64,000 nt of DNA from Paenibacillus sp. S150 (GTDB lineage: Bacteria; Bacillota; Bacilli; Paenibacillales; Paenibacillaceae). Positions 1-8,808 of the stretch are shown here, one piece after another. The stretch is taken from contig NZ_JACBYI010000008.1 of NCBI RefSeq assembly GCF_019352175.1, positions 62,001 through 126,000 on the forward strand, in the 5' to 3' direction. The position numbers were made by a program, and so were the translations under genes. The number at the start of each line of letters is the position of its first letter. Within the stretch, counting starts at the first letter, position 1. The notes below the pieces were generated by a model that searched no databases, had not been told where the DNA came from, and saw only the letters and a list, made by a program, of their open reading frames with translations.

Positions 1-495
1 TTTCGCGTCTTCGCCGATCGCTTCTTCTCCGCACTTTCATCGTGACCTGGGGGGTCATTCCAGCCCGTGAGCACAAGTGCCCCGCCGTCGGAAACCGTGT
101 CTGGTCCGTTCCGATTTCTTCCAGAATTTGCTCCGCAGTTCGCTTACACACCGGGAATGGTATCCAATAACTTCAGATCCTCCGCGAAAGGGGTCATTGG
201 CCGCTCCACTTCCTCATCCAGTTTCGTGATGAGTTCATTCAGTTGATCCATATGCCCCAACTGTTTTTCCAGCATCAGTAACTGATGCGGACCCAAGCTT
301 CCCTCCAGCGCCAGTTTTAATTGCTTTTTCTTCGCCTTCAGTTTCTTTTACGCAAACTCTGCCAGCACAGATGGATCGCTTTCGCCTTGAAGCATCGCTT
401 CCAGCATGTTTCGTCCAGGCACGCCAAGTACATTGGAGGCCACCGACGAGAGTTTGATATTTCCTCCTTCCAGTACCTTTTTCATTCCAAAAAGA
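1..495 (-). pseudogene. Decayed IS110-family transposase remnant
   Basis: Reading the minus strand gives a broken protein with features of the C-terminal half of IS110-family transposases: a stretch starting KVLEGGNIKLSSVASNVLGV, a lysine-rich helix, then LLDTIPGV followed after a frame change by RTAEQILEEIGTDQTRFP and GHLCSRAG. Three lesions are visible: an in-frame TAA after SVLAEFA (about 350), a frameshift after IPGV (about 147), and another near 60 where the GWNDPPGHDESA frame takes over. The N-terminal catalytic half is absent on the upstream side and the gene runs off the window at base 1. It cannot encode an active enzyme. Family assignment is from recalled motifs. Confidence 0.8.
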
Positions 496-513
496 AACTC
501 ATCGCTTCGATGA
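490..513. repeat. 24-bp direct repeat, left copy
   Basis: Bases 490-513 are identical to 2354-2377. The repeat contains GAAACTCATCG-CTT-CGATGA, most of a hairpin, and directly abuts the upstream edge of the IS110-type remnant. Here the second arm is degenerate; the right-hand copy is a perfect hairpin at the tlyA stop codon. Confidence 0.75.
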
Positions 514-569
514 ATCTTAATGCCCTGTATAACACTATAATAACATTACAAATAGCACAATAAACACAA

Positions 570-807
570 TCAAAATCGAATAAAACAATGTTCACTGTTG
601 GGAATGTGCGGGGAAACCCGCGAAGGAAAAACCCGGGATTGCTCCCCCGGGCCGTCCACTTTCAGCATATCTTTAAACTGCACTTTCACTATGTCGTCAT
701 AGCCTCGACGAATGTGTATTCGCTGGGTTTGTCCGATCAGTTCAATGATTTCACCTTTAAATAGTTCTTGCTTCCAGGCACAGCTCCCATTTGCATCGCC
801 TTTCCAT
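570..807 (-). pseudogene. Possible yolD-like remnant, internally deleted
   Basis: The minus strand from the ATG at 807 reads MERRCKWELCLEARTI, then a stop. A different frame continues KGEIIELIGQTQRIHIRRG and ends FKDMLKVDG. YolD-family proteins start with an RG..KW..A motif and end with a small beta domain carrying G.I..I and I.F.DI patterns, so this looks like a yolD-type gene that lost its middle and its frame. The family match is weak. A LexA-like box overlapping a TATAAT element lies just upstream, which would fit a damage-inducible yolD/uvrX-type unit. It could also be a chance open stretch. Confidence 0.3.
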
Positions 808-821
808 ATGCTGTATAAAGA

Positions 822-843
822 ATTATATACGAATGTATGTTTC
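822..843 (-). promoter_or_regulatory. LexA/DinR-like box overlapping a -10 element
   Basis: CGAATGTATGTTTC at 830-843 matches the Bacillus LexA consensus CGAAC-RNRY-GTTYC with one mismatch. On the minus strand it is followed directly by TATATAAT (822-829), a good sigma-A -10. The site precedes the yolD-like remnant. Consensus is from memory; no binding evidence. Confidence 0.4.
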
Positions 844-943
844 TTTTTCAACATTTTTTTGAAGCTATAAATGTTTCTTGTAAAATCAATTCACAAAATT
901 CAAATCTATTTTTTTTCTTAAAGTTTACTATGGTCCGATTAAA

Positions 944-986
944 GAAAAAAGTCCTGCTGACCAATAATAACGGCCAGCAGGGCTTT
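944..986 (-). terminator. Rho-independent terminator
   Basis: On the minus strand a GC-rich stem, AAGCCCTGCTGGCC paired with GGTCAGCAGGACTT around a short AT loop, is followed by a T run. It lies about 85 bp past the stop of the gene at 1071-1316 and suggests that this unit is transcribed. Confidence 0.7.
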
Positions 987-1070
987 TCATAAACCCAAGC
1001 TTTTGGGAATTTGCCAACCTCAATAATACTTCGATTAATCCGCATTCCCTCCGTCGTGTTGCTGCCCAAG

Positions 1071-1316
1071 CTAAAACCTGTAGTTCAGCGAAAAGGATAC
1101 TTGTATTTCCAGAGTAAATAGGTATATTGCCGTTCCATCCTTATGTATAATGCGCATGATTACTGGGGCGCCACTGCTTTTATCATTGTATATGCACACT
1201 GAACCAAATACATTTAGCGATAAGGCAGAAGACCACACGGTTAATGCGCTCACTTCCTGTTCAGGAGTAAATTTAAAATTTCCACAAATCGTACTTTCAG
1301 GGAGACCACTCTCCAT
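1071..1316 (-). CDS. Short Ena-like (DUF3992-type) spore protein candidate
   Basis: 81 residues. ICGNF near the N-terminus, a central LSLNVFGSVCIYNDKSSGA strand and a later F..EIQVSFS strand resemble the order seen in DUF3992/S-Ena endospore appendage subunits (an N-terminal Cys-containing connector, a GSV.I.N..SSG strand and an S.T strand). Those proteins are usually about 110-120 residues, so the C-terminal strands would be missing; a premature stop may have shortened it. GGGGG lies 8 nt before the ATG and a strong terminator follows. The neighbour at 1446-1859 is another candidate surface protein. Family call is tentative; an unrelated small beta protein is possible. Confidence 0.35.
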   Translation of the reverse strand: MESGLPESTICGNFKFTPEQEVSALTVWSSALSLNVFGSVCIYNDKSSGAPVIMRIIHKDGTAIYLFTLEIQVSFSLNYRF

Positions 1317-1403
1317 TAATCAAACCCCCTGCACCGTCAATCCTTATTGCATTTATTTACAGATATTCGTTTTATGTTTTTTCCTAGGAGCACTGCACAA
1401 AAT

Positions 1404-1432
1404 AACCCGTCAGGCATACGCCCGGCGGGTTT
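1404..1432 (-). terminator. Terminator after the 1446-1859 gene
   Basis: AACCCGCCGGGCG and the complementary CC-TGACGGGTT form a stem on the minus strand, 14 bp beyond the stop codon and followed by a T-rich stretch. It separates the two small candidate spore genes into two units. Confidence 0.6.
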
Positions 1433-1445
1433 GTTTCAATATCGT

Positions 1446-1859
1446 TTAGCCTGTAGACACTCCTGAAAACGTAACAGGCCCGGTAACACTAGCTGCATTC
1501 AGCAAGATATTCAAACTGTTATTAGCTACGCCTAAAGTATATGCATGATATCCAACTGGTACATTCAAATCCAAAAATGAAATCGTAATTGGCTGAATGG
1601 CTAGAACGGCAAGGCCACTGGACCCTACGTTAAAAATAGGTTGTCCATCGCGGTAAATGGTGAAGACTACACTCGGGATACCTACTGTCGTCTGAAAACC
1701 AATGGTTGCATTCAGCAGCACATCCCCATTCAATACAGTCGCCAATCCAAATTCAGCCAACATTAAATTTTGAGCTGGTGAGAGAATCGGGATGGATAAG
1801 GTTTGGCTTCCAGTTGAGGCTGTACTTCTTCCTACATCTATGATTTGCGCCATGATCAC
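1446..1859 (-). CDS. Hypothetical beta-rich spore/surface protein
   Basis: 137 residues with no signal peptide or membrane segment. The sequence alternates hydrophobic and Ser/Thr/Gly/Asn residues (for example LNATIGFQTTVG, VVFTIYRDGQPIFNVGSSGL, PVTFSGVSTG), typical of a beta-sandwich such as the trimeric C-terminal domains of exosporium or collagen-like spore proteins. No cysteine and no collagen repeats are present. AGGAGG lies 10 nt before the first ATG; a second ATG two codons later is also usable. I do not recognise a named family. The spore-surface role is inferred from composition and the Ena-like neighbour. Confidence 0.6.
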   Translation of the reverse strand: MIMAQIIDVGRSTASTGSQTLSIPILSPAQNLMLAEFGLATVLNGDVLLNATIGFQTTVGIPSVVFTIYRDGQPIFNVGSSGLAVLAIQPITISFLDLNVPVGYHAYTLGVANNSLNILLNAASVTGPVTFSGVSTG

Positions 1860-1965
1860 TCCACCTCCTCTCTTGTACCATTTTTACATATTATGTAAAA
1901 ATAAAGAAACTGATTGGATGCATTGCATGGTGTGATTAATACATTATTTTATGTATGCTCTAAAT

Positions 1966-2187
1966 TCAGATCTCTCCCGGATTAAACGGCCGCCAGCTAT
2001 CTTCAAGCTCTCTGGGGGATACTCTTCCACGATACCACCATAGTCCATTAATCCGCCTTGTTGGATCGTCCTTAGGCTGAAACCTTGCAAGATACCCTAG
2101 ACCGTGATAGGGCGGCGTCAGGAAGTCTGTATCGCTCTCCAGGACTTTGTATGTAGTACTCCAATAATCACTCCTACACGGTAACAA
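1966..2187 (-). CDS. Unrecognised small ORF, possibly a fragment
   Basis: 73 residues, rich in Arg, Trp and Pro, ending with a charged stretch that includes RFQPKDDPTRR and LEDSWRPFNPGE. An overlapping frame (2118-2336) holds another plausible helix with RRLQFILDELICYR, so the two may be halves of one frameshifted gene. No convincing ribosome binding site and no family recognised. It lies in the decayed segment between the two copies of the 24-bp repeat and may be degenerate. Confidence 0.2.
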   Translation of the reverse strand: MLPCRSDYWSTTYKVLESDTDFLTPPYHGLGYLARFQPKDDPTRRINGLWWYRGRVSPRELEDSWRPFNPGEI

Positions 2188-2353
2188 ATTAATTCATCAA
2201 GTATAAACTGTAACCGCCTGCTTGAGTACATCCTTGCTGTTTGCTCAGTGATTCTAACGCCAGCAGAAAAAGGTTTATTGTAGGTGGGGTTCTTGTGCTG
2301 TAAACTGTGGGGAACTTGTGGGGAAAAGTGCCTCAAACGCCTGATATATCAGC

Positions 2354-2382
2354 AAAAGAAACTCATCGCTTCGATGAGTTTC
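2354..2382 (-). terminator. Terminator hairpin overlapping the tlyA stop; right copy of the 24-bp repeat
   Basis: GAAACTCATCG-AAG-CGATGAGTTTC is a perfect 11-bp stem on the minus strand, followed by TTTT. The tlyA stop codon lies inside the hairpin. Bases 2354-2377 repeat exactly at 490-513. Confidence 0.7.
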
Positions 2383-3259
2383 CCGGATTGCTGACTTTGA
2401 AGGTCGCTGCCGCTTCCCTGATTACCGCATCGGCAAGCGCCGCAAAGTCTTCCGCATTATGCTGGTGAGAGGAAGGCTCCGGCTGCTGTTGACCCGCCGC
2501 TGTCCCGGCTGCTTCAGGAAGCAGCTTCCAATGGGCCAAAAACTCGATGTTGCCCTCCCCGCCGGTAATCGGAGAAAAGGTCAGGCCTTCCAGCCGGTAG
2601 CCCAGTCCCGCAGCCATGCCCAGCACATTCATCAGCACCTCTTTGTGGACGGCCGGCTCACGGACTACGCCGGATTTGCCCACCTTTTCCCGTCCGGCTT
2701 CGAATTGCGGCTTGATCAGCGCGGCAATATCGGCCGGACGCACAAGCAGCGCCTTAAGCGGCGGCAAAATAATCTTCAAAGAAATAAAAGATACATCTAT
2801 GCTGGCAAAGTCGGGAACCGGCCCCTGCAAATCGGGCGGGGTCATGTAACGGAAATTCGTCTGCTCCATCACACTTACCCGCTCATCATTGCGGAGCCTC
2901 CAGTCCAGCTGGTTATAGCCGACATCAACCGCATAGACATGGCTCGCTCCGTTCTGGAGGGCGCAATCGGTGAAGCCTCCTGTAGAAGAGCCGATATCCA
3001 GCATAATGCGCCCCTTCAGGTCAATGCCGAACTGGCGCAGCGCCTTCTCCAGCTTCAGGCCTCCACGGCTGACATAAGGGTGTACAGCACCTTTGACCCT
3101 GAGGGAGGCACTGCGGGGCACCTTCATGCCGGGCTTCTCGATCCGTTCCTCATCCGCAAGCACCAGCCCGGCCATAATGGCGGCCTTGGCCTTCTCGCGG
3201 CTCTCAAAAAAAGCTTGTTCCACTAACAGTACATCAATCCGTTCCTTTGGGTGTTCCAT
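2363..3259 (-). CDS. tlyA: TlyA-family rRNA/hemolysin-like 2'-O-methyltransferase
   Basis: About 298 residues. An N-terminal S4-type RNA-binding domain (RIDVLLVEQAFFESREKAK, then a PYVSRGGLKLEKAL linker) precedes an FtsJ-like Rossmann domain with the SAM motif LDIGSSTGGFTD and a later IDVSFISL motif. The family methylates cytidine 2'-O positions in rRNA and is YqxC in Bacillus. An upstream in-frame ATG at 3265 exists, but GGGAG sits 6 nt before the ATG at 3259, which I prefer. The C-terminal 35 residues after the catalytic domain are Gln/Ala/Ser-rich. It follows dxs by 45 bp as in B. subtilis; argR and recN, which normally follow, are absent. Confidence 0.93.
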   Translation of the reverse strand: MEHPKERIDVLLVEQAFFESREKAKAAIMAGLVLADEERIEKPGMKVPRSASLRVKGAVHPYVSRGGLKLEKALRQFGIDLKGRIMLDIGSSTGGFTDCALQNGASHVYAVDVGYNQLDWRLRNDERVSVMEQTNFRYMTPPDLQGPVPDFASIDVSFISLKIILPPLKALLVRPADIAALIKPQFEAGREKVGKSGVVREPAVHKEVLMNVLGMAAGLGYRLEGLTFSPITGGEGNIEFLAHWKLLPEAAGTAAGQQQPEPSSHQHNAEDFAALADAVIREAAATFKVSNPGNSSKR

Positions 3260-3304
3260 GGTCATCTCCCGTTGTTCTTTGGGTTACCGCTTCGGCTGTC
3301 CTCT

Positions 3305-5209
3305 TCAGGAGGTTGAAGTCGTCTTATAAGCAAAAGTGCTGGATGCCTTCATTGCCTTGATCCGCCCGGCTACCGCTTCTGCGGTCAGTCCCGTCTGCTG
3401 GCGCTGCTCCCTGATTGAGCCATGCTCCACAAAGATATCCGGCACGCCCATCAAATGGACACGGGCATCATAAATCTCATGCTCCGCATAATATTCAAGC
3501 ACAGCACTGCCCAGGCTTCCGGCCTGGCTGGCCTCTTCGAGCACGATCATGCCGCATCCCGCATGAGCCAGCTCCAGCAGCATGGAGCTGTCCAGCGGCT
3601 TCAGGAATCTGGCATTGACCACGCCGGCCTGAATGCCTTCACGCTTCAGCTGCTCCGCCGCTTCCTCAGCCACCTGAACCATTGGCCCGCAGGCCAGCAC
3701 GGCGTAGTCATCGCCCGGACGCAGCCGCTCCCAGGAGCCGATCGGAAGACTCCGAAGCTCGGCGTCCAGGTCCACTCCCGTGCCGTCGATGCGCGGATAC
3801 CGGTAGGCAATCGGTCCGTCATTATATTCAAGCGCCGTCTTCATCATATGGCGCAGCTCATTCTCGTCCTTGGGCATCATCATTACCATATTCGGAATAT
3901 GGCGCATAAAAGCGATATCGTATACTCCTTGATGCGTCTCGCCGTCCGCGCCGACGAAGCCGGCACGGTCGATGGCGAACATGACATTGGCGTTATGCCG
4001 GCAGATGTCATGCACGATCTGATCGTAGGCACGCTGCATAAAGGTGGAATAAACGGCATATACCGGCTTCATTCCCTCCATGGCCAGTGCCGCGCAGAGC
4101 GTCGCCGCATGCTGCTCGGCAATGCCGACATCGATCATCCGGTCGGGAAATTCCTTGGCGAACGGGAACAGGCCGGAGCCGCCGGGCATTGCCGGAGTCA
4201 CGGCTATCAGCCGTTTGTCCTCACGGCCAAGCTCAATCAGCGTCTGGCCGAACACTTCGGTGTACATCGGATTGCCGACAGCCTTCAGGGACTGGCCGGA
4301 TTCAATTTTGTAAGGAGAAATGGCATGTGATTTATAGAAATCGGTTTCAGCCGGTTTGTAGCCCTTGCCTTTGGTGGTCAGGACATGCACGAGCACAGGG
4401 CCGGACACATTATCCGCCTGATGGAAGGTGTCAATCAGCTTCTCCACATCATGGCCGTCCACCGGACCGAGGTAAGTGAAGCCCAGCTCCTCGAACAGTA
4501 CACCGGGCACCATCATATATTTGAGACTGTCCTTGACATTCTGGGCCGTTCTGGCGAGCCTTCCCCCGATGGCGGGAATTTTCTTCAGCAGTCCTTCAAC
4601 TTCGTCCTTGGCGCGCAGATAATGGCGGTCCGAACGGATTTTGCTCAAATAATTGTGCATGGCCCCCACGTTCGGAGCTATGGACATTTCGTTGTCATTC
4701 AGAATGACCATCAGCTTGCGCCGTTCATGGCCGATGTGGTTAAGCGCTTCAAACGCCATCCCCCCGGTAAGCGCCCCGTCCCCGATTACAGCGATAACCT
4801 TGTTGTCCCCGCCCTTCAGGTCGCGGGCCATCGCCATTCCCATTGCGGCCGACAGGGAGGTGCTGCTGTGTCCGGCTTCCCAGACATCATGCTCGCTCTC
4901 CGAACGCTTCACAAAGCCGCACAATCCATCCTTCTTGCGCAGCGAGTCAAAACGGTCCTGGCGGCCCGTCAGTATCTTGTGGACATAAGCCTGGTGCCCT
5001 ACGTCGTATATCATTTTGTCCCGGGGACTGTCGTAGCAGTAGTGCAGGGCCAGCGTGAGTTCCACCACCCCCAGATTGGAGCCGAGATGCCCTCCGGTTG
5101 CAGTAAGCTTCTCGATCAGAAACCGGCGGATCTCCTCCGCAAGGGTTGAAAGCTCCTGGTTCGACAATGATTTAAGTTGCTGAGGATCATTTATTTGTGG
5201 AAGCAGCAC
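3305..5209 (-). CDS. dxs: 1-deoxy-D-xylulose-5-phosphate synthase
   Basis: 634 residues, full length for the family. Condenses pyruvate and glyceraldehyde 3-phosphate, with thiamine diphosphate, at the entry to the MEP isoprenoid pathway. The TPP-binding [15 protein letters not shown] is at about 155, the catalytic-glutamate region with AEQHA at about 370, and a transketolase C-terminal domain follows. The start is a GTG with GGGG 7 nt upstream; no in-frame ATG lies before it. It sits about 96 bp after ispA, so two isoprenoid genes are adjacent. Confidence 0.97.
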   Translation of the reverse strand: MLLPQINDPQQLKSLSNQELSTLAEEIRRFLIEKLTATGGHLGSNLGVVELTLALHYCYDSPRDKMIYDVGHQAYVHKILTGRQDRFDSLRKKDGLCGFVKRSESEHDVWEAGHSSTSLSAAMGMAMARDLKGGDNKVIAVIGDGALTGGMAFEALNHIGHERRKLMVILNDNEMSIAPNVGAMHNYLSKIRSDRHYLRAKDEVEGLLKKIPAIGGRLARTAQNVKDSLKYMMVPGVLFEELGFTYLGPVDGHDVEKLIDTFHQADNVSGPVLVHVLTTKGKGYKPAETDFYKSHAISPYKIESGQSLKAVGNPMYTEVFGQTLIELGREDKRLIAVTPAMPGGSGLFPFAKEFPDRMIDVGIAEQHAATLCAALAMEGMKPVYAVYSTFMQRAYDQIVHDICRHNANVMFAIDRAGFVGADGETHQGVYDIAFMRHIPNMVMMMPKDENELRHMMKTALEYNDGPIAYRYPRIDGTGVDLDAELRSLPIGSWERLRPGDDYAVLACGPMVQVAEEAAEQLKREGIQAGVVNARFLKPLDSSMLLELAHAGCGMIVLEEASQAGSLGSAVLEYYAEHEIYDARVHLMGVPDIFVEHGSIREQRQQTGLTAEAVAGRIKAMKASSTFAYKTTSTS

Positions 5210-5270
5210 GAGTATTCCCCGCTTTCCTAGATGTTGTAAAATATATAAAACCCATTATAACACAAACGAA

Positions 5271-5291
5271 ACGGCTGTCGAAACACAGCCG
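5271..5291 (-). terminator. Weak hairpin between ispA and dxs
   Basis: CGGCTGTGTTTCGACAGCCG forms a 7-bp stem on the minus strand followed by TTTCGTTT. It may be a partial terminator or attenuator that lowers read-through into dxs. Confidence 0.4.
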
Positions 5292-5305
5292 CTCCGGAAT
5301 ATGTG

Positions 5306-6253
5306 TTAATGATCCCGCTTCATAAGATAATCCGCAATGTCCAGCAGGCGCGTATTGTCCTGAAAACCGCCTTCAAGCACCGATCTGCGGGCAGCTTCCG
5401 TCAGCCGCTCCACTTCTTTGCGGGACGCATCCAGCCCGATAAAATACGGGTAGGTAACCTTCTGCTGCTTAATGTCGCTGCCGGTTTTTTTGCCCAGCTT
5501 GCCTTCGTCGCCGACCAGATCAAGGATATCGTCCTGAATCTGGAAGGCCAGTCCGATATTCGTCCCGAAATCGCGCAGCGCTTCCTGCTGTCTGCTGTCC
5601 GCCCCGGCGATGCGTCCGCCGGCCATAAGGGAAAAAATAATCAGATCGCCCGTCTTGTGGCGGTGGATGTACTGTAGCTGCTGCAGGTCGGTAAGCCCCT
5701 GCTCGCCCTCCATATCGGCGATCTGCCCTCCGACCATTCCGCGCGGACCCGCCATTTCCGCCAGATCCTCCACAACGGAGAGCGCGTTGTCCGCGGAAAC
5801 ACCATGCTTCCTGGAGGCTTGCACCACACTGTAGAACGCATGGGTCAGCAGTGCATCCCCGGCCAGGATAGCCGCAGCTTCGCCGAACACCTTATGATTG
5901 GTCAGCTTGCCGCGCCGGTAATCGTCGTTATCCATGGCCGGCAGATCATCATGGATCAGCGAGTAGGTATGCACCATCTCAATGGCAGCGGCTACGGGCA
6001 GGGCCGCCTCACGGCTGCCCCCCAGCGCCTCGCAGGCGGCGATGACCAGCAGCGGACGCAAGCGCTTCCCCCCGGCACGGAGCGAGTAGTTCATCGCCTC
6101 CTTAAGATTGGCGGGAACGTTCCATTCTGCCGGCATGGTTTCCTCCAACTCCTGCGCGACCAGCCTGCCGATCTCGGCAATGTATTCGTTCAGCGGCTGC
6201 CGCGGAGCGCTCTCTGCCGGCTCCGCTTGCTGCTTCTGTTCAAAGCGGCTCAT
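5306..6253 (-). CDS. ispA: Polyprenyl (farnesyl) diphosphate synthase
   Basis: About 315 residues. Adds isopentenyl diphosphate to allylic diphosphates. The first aspartate-rich motif HDDLPAMDNDDYRRGK is at about 100 and the second, FQIQDDILDLVGD, at about 240; GGKRLRP lies upstream of the first. The ATG at 6253 has GGAAGGTG 6 nt upstream and lies inside the xseB 3' end, so the two are translationally coupled. A longer GTG start at 6262 is less likely. The N-terminal 25 residues are Gln/Glu/Pro-rich and probably disordered. Confidence 0.95.
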   Translation of the reverse strand: MSRFEQKQQAEPAESAPRQPLNEYIAEIGRLVAQELEETMPAEWNVPANLKEAMNYSLRAGGKRLRPLLVIAACEALGGSREAALPVAAAIEMVHTYSLIHDDLPAMDNDDYRRGKLTNHKVFGEAAAILAGDALLTHAFYSVVQASRKHGVSADNALSVVEDLAEMAGPRGMVGGQIADMEGEQGLTDLQQLQYIHRHKTGDLIIFSLMAGGRIAGADSRQQEALRDFGTNIGLAFQIQDDILDLVGDEGKLGKKTGSDIKQQKVTYPYFIGLDASRKEVERLTEAARRSVLEGGFQDNTRLLDIADYLMKRDH

Positions 6254-6497
6254 CGCTGTCACCTTCCAGACGTGCTCCGAATGGCTTTTTGCGCAGCTCG
6301 CCGTCCATCTCGGTGATCATCTCGATCTTGCGCTCCACCTGCTCCAGCTTGCTGCCGCACAGCTGCGAGAGCTTCATGCCCTGCTGAAACAAATCGATAG
6401 CCTTCTCCAGGGGAACGTCGCCGTGCTCAAGCTCACGCACGATTTCTTCCAGCCGCTCCATGGCCCCTTCAAAATCCAATTCAGCTTCCTTCGCCAT
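6240..6497 (-). CDS. xseB: Exodeoxyribonuclease VII small subunit
   Basis: 85 residues from MAKEAELDFEGAMERLEEIV, the usual N-terminus; an upstream ATG at 6509 would add four residues but directly abuts AAGGAGG. The helical hairpin with LEHGDVPLEKAIDLFQQGM is diagnostic. It binds XseA to form the single-strand-specific exonuclease. It overlaps the end of xseA and the start of ispA. Confidence 0.95.
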   Translation of the reverse strand: MAKEAELDFEGAMERLEEIVRELEHGDVPLEKAIDLFQQGMKLSQLCGSKLEQVERKIEMITEMDGELRKKPFGARLEGDSDEPL

Positions 6498-7854
6498 CCG
6501 TTTTCCCATCCTCCTTCATTCCCCATACCTGGCAGTTTAGCTGTCCGTCATTCAGCTTTATGTTGACCACATCGCCCAGCTCAACTTCCTTCAGCGATTT
6601 GATTAAATGCTCTTCCTTCTCGTCATATACGAGGCTGTATCCCCGCGACATCACCTTCAGCGGGCTGAGCGCATCAAGATGCCGCAGCTCGGCGGCGAAG
6701 CGCGAGCGCTTCTCCTGCAGGCGCACCTGCATCGCACCCGCAAGCTCGCGGGTGACGCTCTCGGTGCGCCGCCGCGCTGCGCTGACACTCGCCTGCGGGT
6801 GGAAGCGCTGCAGGCTGTGATGCAGCACGGCCCGGCGCTCCCGCGCGCGGCCGTGCCGCTCTCTCGCTGCGCGGAGCAGCCCTGCGCGCAGCATGTCCAG
6901 CCGCTGCGCGTGCTGGGCCAGCTGGCGGCGGGGGCCGGCCAGCGCCAGCGAGCGCTGCAGCGAGGCAAGGCGCTCGCCGCCGCGCTGCGAGCGGCGCAGC
7001 AGCCCTTGGCGCAGGCGCTGCTGCGCCGTGCGGAGCTGCGCCGCCAGCTCGGCGGCGTGCGGCACGGCCAGCTCGGCCGCCGCCGTCGGGGTCGCCGCCC
7101 GGAGATCGGCGGCGAAGTCGGCGATCGTGAAGTCGGTCTCGTGGCCCACGGCCGAGATGACCGGAATGCCGGAGGCCGCAATCGCCCGGGCGACGGCCTC
7201 CTCATTGAAGGCCCACAGCTCCTCCAGGGAGCCGCCTCCGCGGCCGACGATGAGCACATCGGCTTCGCCCATGGCGTTCAGGTTGTGGATGGCCTTCACA
7301 ATGGAAGGCCCCGCACCTTTGCCCTGCACCAGTACGGGATAGAGCACCACCGCCACCTGCGGGAAGCGCCGCTGCAGCGTGATGATAATATCCCGCACGG
7401 CCGCGCCCGTCGGGGAGGTCACGACCCCGATGCAGCGCGGAAAGCGCGGGAGCGGCCGCTTGCGCGCCGCCGCGAACAGCCCTTCCAGCTCCAGCTTGTT
7501 CTTCAGCTGCTCATATGCCAGGTATAAGCTTCCTATCCCGTCGGGCTGCATGTGTGTTGCATAGAACTGGTACTGCCCGTCCCGCTCGTACACCGTCACA
7601 TTGCCTCTCGCAATGACCTTGGTGCCCTCCTTCGGAACAAAAGGCAGCCGCTGATTGTGCGAGGCGAACATGATCGACTTGATCCGGCTGCTCTCGTCCT
7701 TCAGCGTGAAATACATATGACCGCTGCCATGGTGGGTGAAATTCGAGATTTCCCCGCGGACCCACACATCGGAGAGAACCACATCCGAATCCAGCTTCAT
7801 GCGGATATAACGGTTAAGCTCTTTTATCGAGTAGACCTGCCGCTCTGCCGCCAT
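6481..7854 (-). CDS. xseA: Exodeoxyribonuclease VII large subunit
   Basis: 457 residues. An N-terminal OB-fold (VRGEISNFTHHGSGHMYFTL) is followed by the catalytic domain with GVVTSPTGAAVRDI, the GRGGGSLEELWAFN loop and SAVGHETDFTIADFAADLRA. A long Arg/Ala/Gln-rich coiled coil occupies about 260-400, then a C-terminal strand region with SRGYSLVYD. The coiled-coil part (about 6650-7150) is visibly more GC-rich than the flanks, which gives long false reading frames on both strands. It lies 9 bp after folD. Confidence 0.96.
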   Translation of the reverse strand: MAAERQVYSIKELNRYIRMKLDSDVVLSDVWVRGEISNFTHHGSGHMYFTLKDESSRIKSIMFASHNQRLPFVPKEGTKVIARGNVTVYERDGQYQFYATHMQPDGIGSLYLAYEQLKNKLELEGLFAAARKRPLPRFPRCIGVVTSPTGAAVRDIIITLQRRFPQVAVVLYPVLVQGKGAGPSIVKAIHNLNAMGEADVLIVGRGGGSLEELWAFNEEAVARAIAASGIPVISAVGHETDFTIADFAADLRAATPTAAAELAVPHAAELAAQLRTAQQRLRQGLLRRSQRGGERLASLQRSLALAGPRRQLAQHAQRLDMLRAGLLRAARERHGRARERRAVLHHSLQRFHPQASVSAARRRTESVTRELAGAMQVRLQEKRSRFAAELRHLDALSPLKVMSRGYSLVYDEKEEHLIKSLKEVELGDVVNIKLNDGQLNCQVWGMKEDGKTDGEGS

Positions 7855-7863
7855 GATTGCTGC

Positions 7864-8727
7864 CTAATCCCGTTCCAGGCCGCGGCGTCGTTTGGCCGCA
7901 ACCAGCGTGTTGCCCATCAGCATAGTAATTGTCATCGGTCCCACACCGCCCGGTACCGGTGTGATGTATCCGGCAACTTCCTTCGCGCTGTCATAATCCA
8001 CATCCCCGGCCAGCTTGCCGTTATCCAGCCGGTTCATCCCGACATCGATTACGACGGCGCCCGGCTTCACAAAAGAGCCGTCAATAAAGTTGGCCCGCCC
8101 GATCGCAACAACGAGAATATCCGCCTGGCGGCTTAGCTCAGCCATATTCGCGGTACGCGAATGGCACATGGTAACCGTCGCATTCTCCCGCTGGAGCAGA
8201 AGGGATACCGGTTTGCCGACAATGTTGCTGCGTCCGATCACGACAGCGTGCTTGCCGGACATTCCGGTGCCGGTACGCTTGATCAGCTCGATCACGCCGG
8301 CAGGCGTGCAGGGCAGCAGGCTGTCATCTCCGATAACCAGATTGCCCACATTGATCGGATGGAAGCCGTCAACGTCCTTCTCTACGGCAATGGCATTAAT
8401 TACAGCCTTCTCGTCAATGTGCTTCGGAAGCGGAAGCTGAACCAGAATGCCGTCGATTTCATCCCGGCGGTTCAGCTCTGCCACAAGGGCCAGAAGCTCT
8501 TCCTGGCTTGCCGCAGCATCCAGTCTGTGCACTTCAGAATGGAAGCCAAGCCCGGTGCTCGATTTCTCTTTGTTGCGCACGTAGACCTGCGAAGCAGGGT
8601 CTTCACCGACCAGTACAACAGCAAGACCGGGCTTCACGCCCCGTTCCGCAAGTAAGGCAACTTCCCCGGCAATGCCGGTACGAATTTCGTCAGATACTTG
8701 TTTACCGCTGATGATTGCTGCTGTCAT
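7864..8727 (-). CDS. folD: Bifunctional methylene-THF dehydrogenase / methenyl-THF cyclohydrolase
   Basis: 287 residues from [15 protein letters not shown]. Converts 5,10-methylene-THF to 10-formyl-THF in one-carbon metabolism. Visible motifs are [28 protein letters not shown], the Rossmann [14 protein letters not shown] and [20 protein letters not shown] precedes this ATG at good spacing; the upstream in-frame start at 8805 would add 26 atypical residues and is rejected. It follows nusB by about 80 bp. Confidence 0.97.
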   Translation of the reverse strand: MTAAIISGKQVSDEIRTGIAGEVALLAERGVKPGLAVVLVGEDPASQVYVRNKEKSSTGLGFHSEVHRLDAAASQEELLALVAELNRRDEIDGILVQLPLPKHIDEKAVINAIAVEKDVDGFHPINVGNLVIGDDSLLPCTPAGVIELIKRTGTGMSGKHAVVIGRSNIVGKPVSLLLQRENATVTMCHSRTANMAELSRQADILVVAIGRANFIDGSFVKPGAVVIDVGMNRLDNGKLAGDVDYDSAKEVAGYITPVPGGVGPMTITMLMGNTLVAAKRRRGLERD

Positions 8728-8808
8728 GTAATTCTCTCCCCTTTTATCTGCTTGAAAATTGGACCGAGGCTGGTAAGCCAAGCCATGGGCGTGCGAAAAA
8801 AGCAATTC

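Noticed and set aside
848..1069. 73-codon minus-strand frame
   Set aside because: Spans a terminator hairpin and has no coding character.
6607..7527. Long Arg/Ala-rich frames on both strands of xseA
   Set aside because: Product of the local GC-rich coiled-coil coding region; no start context or motif.
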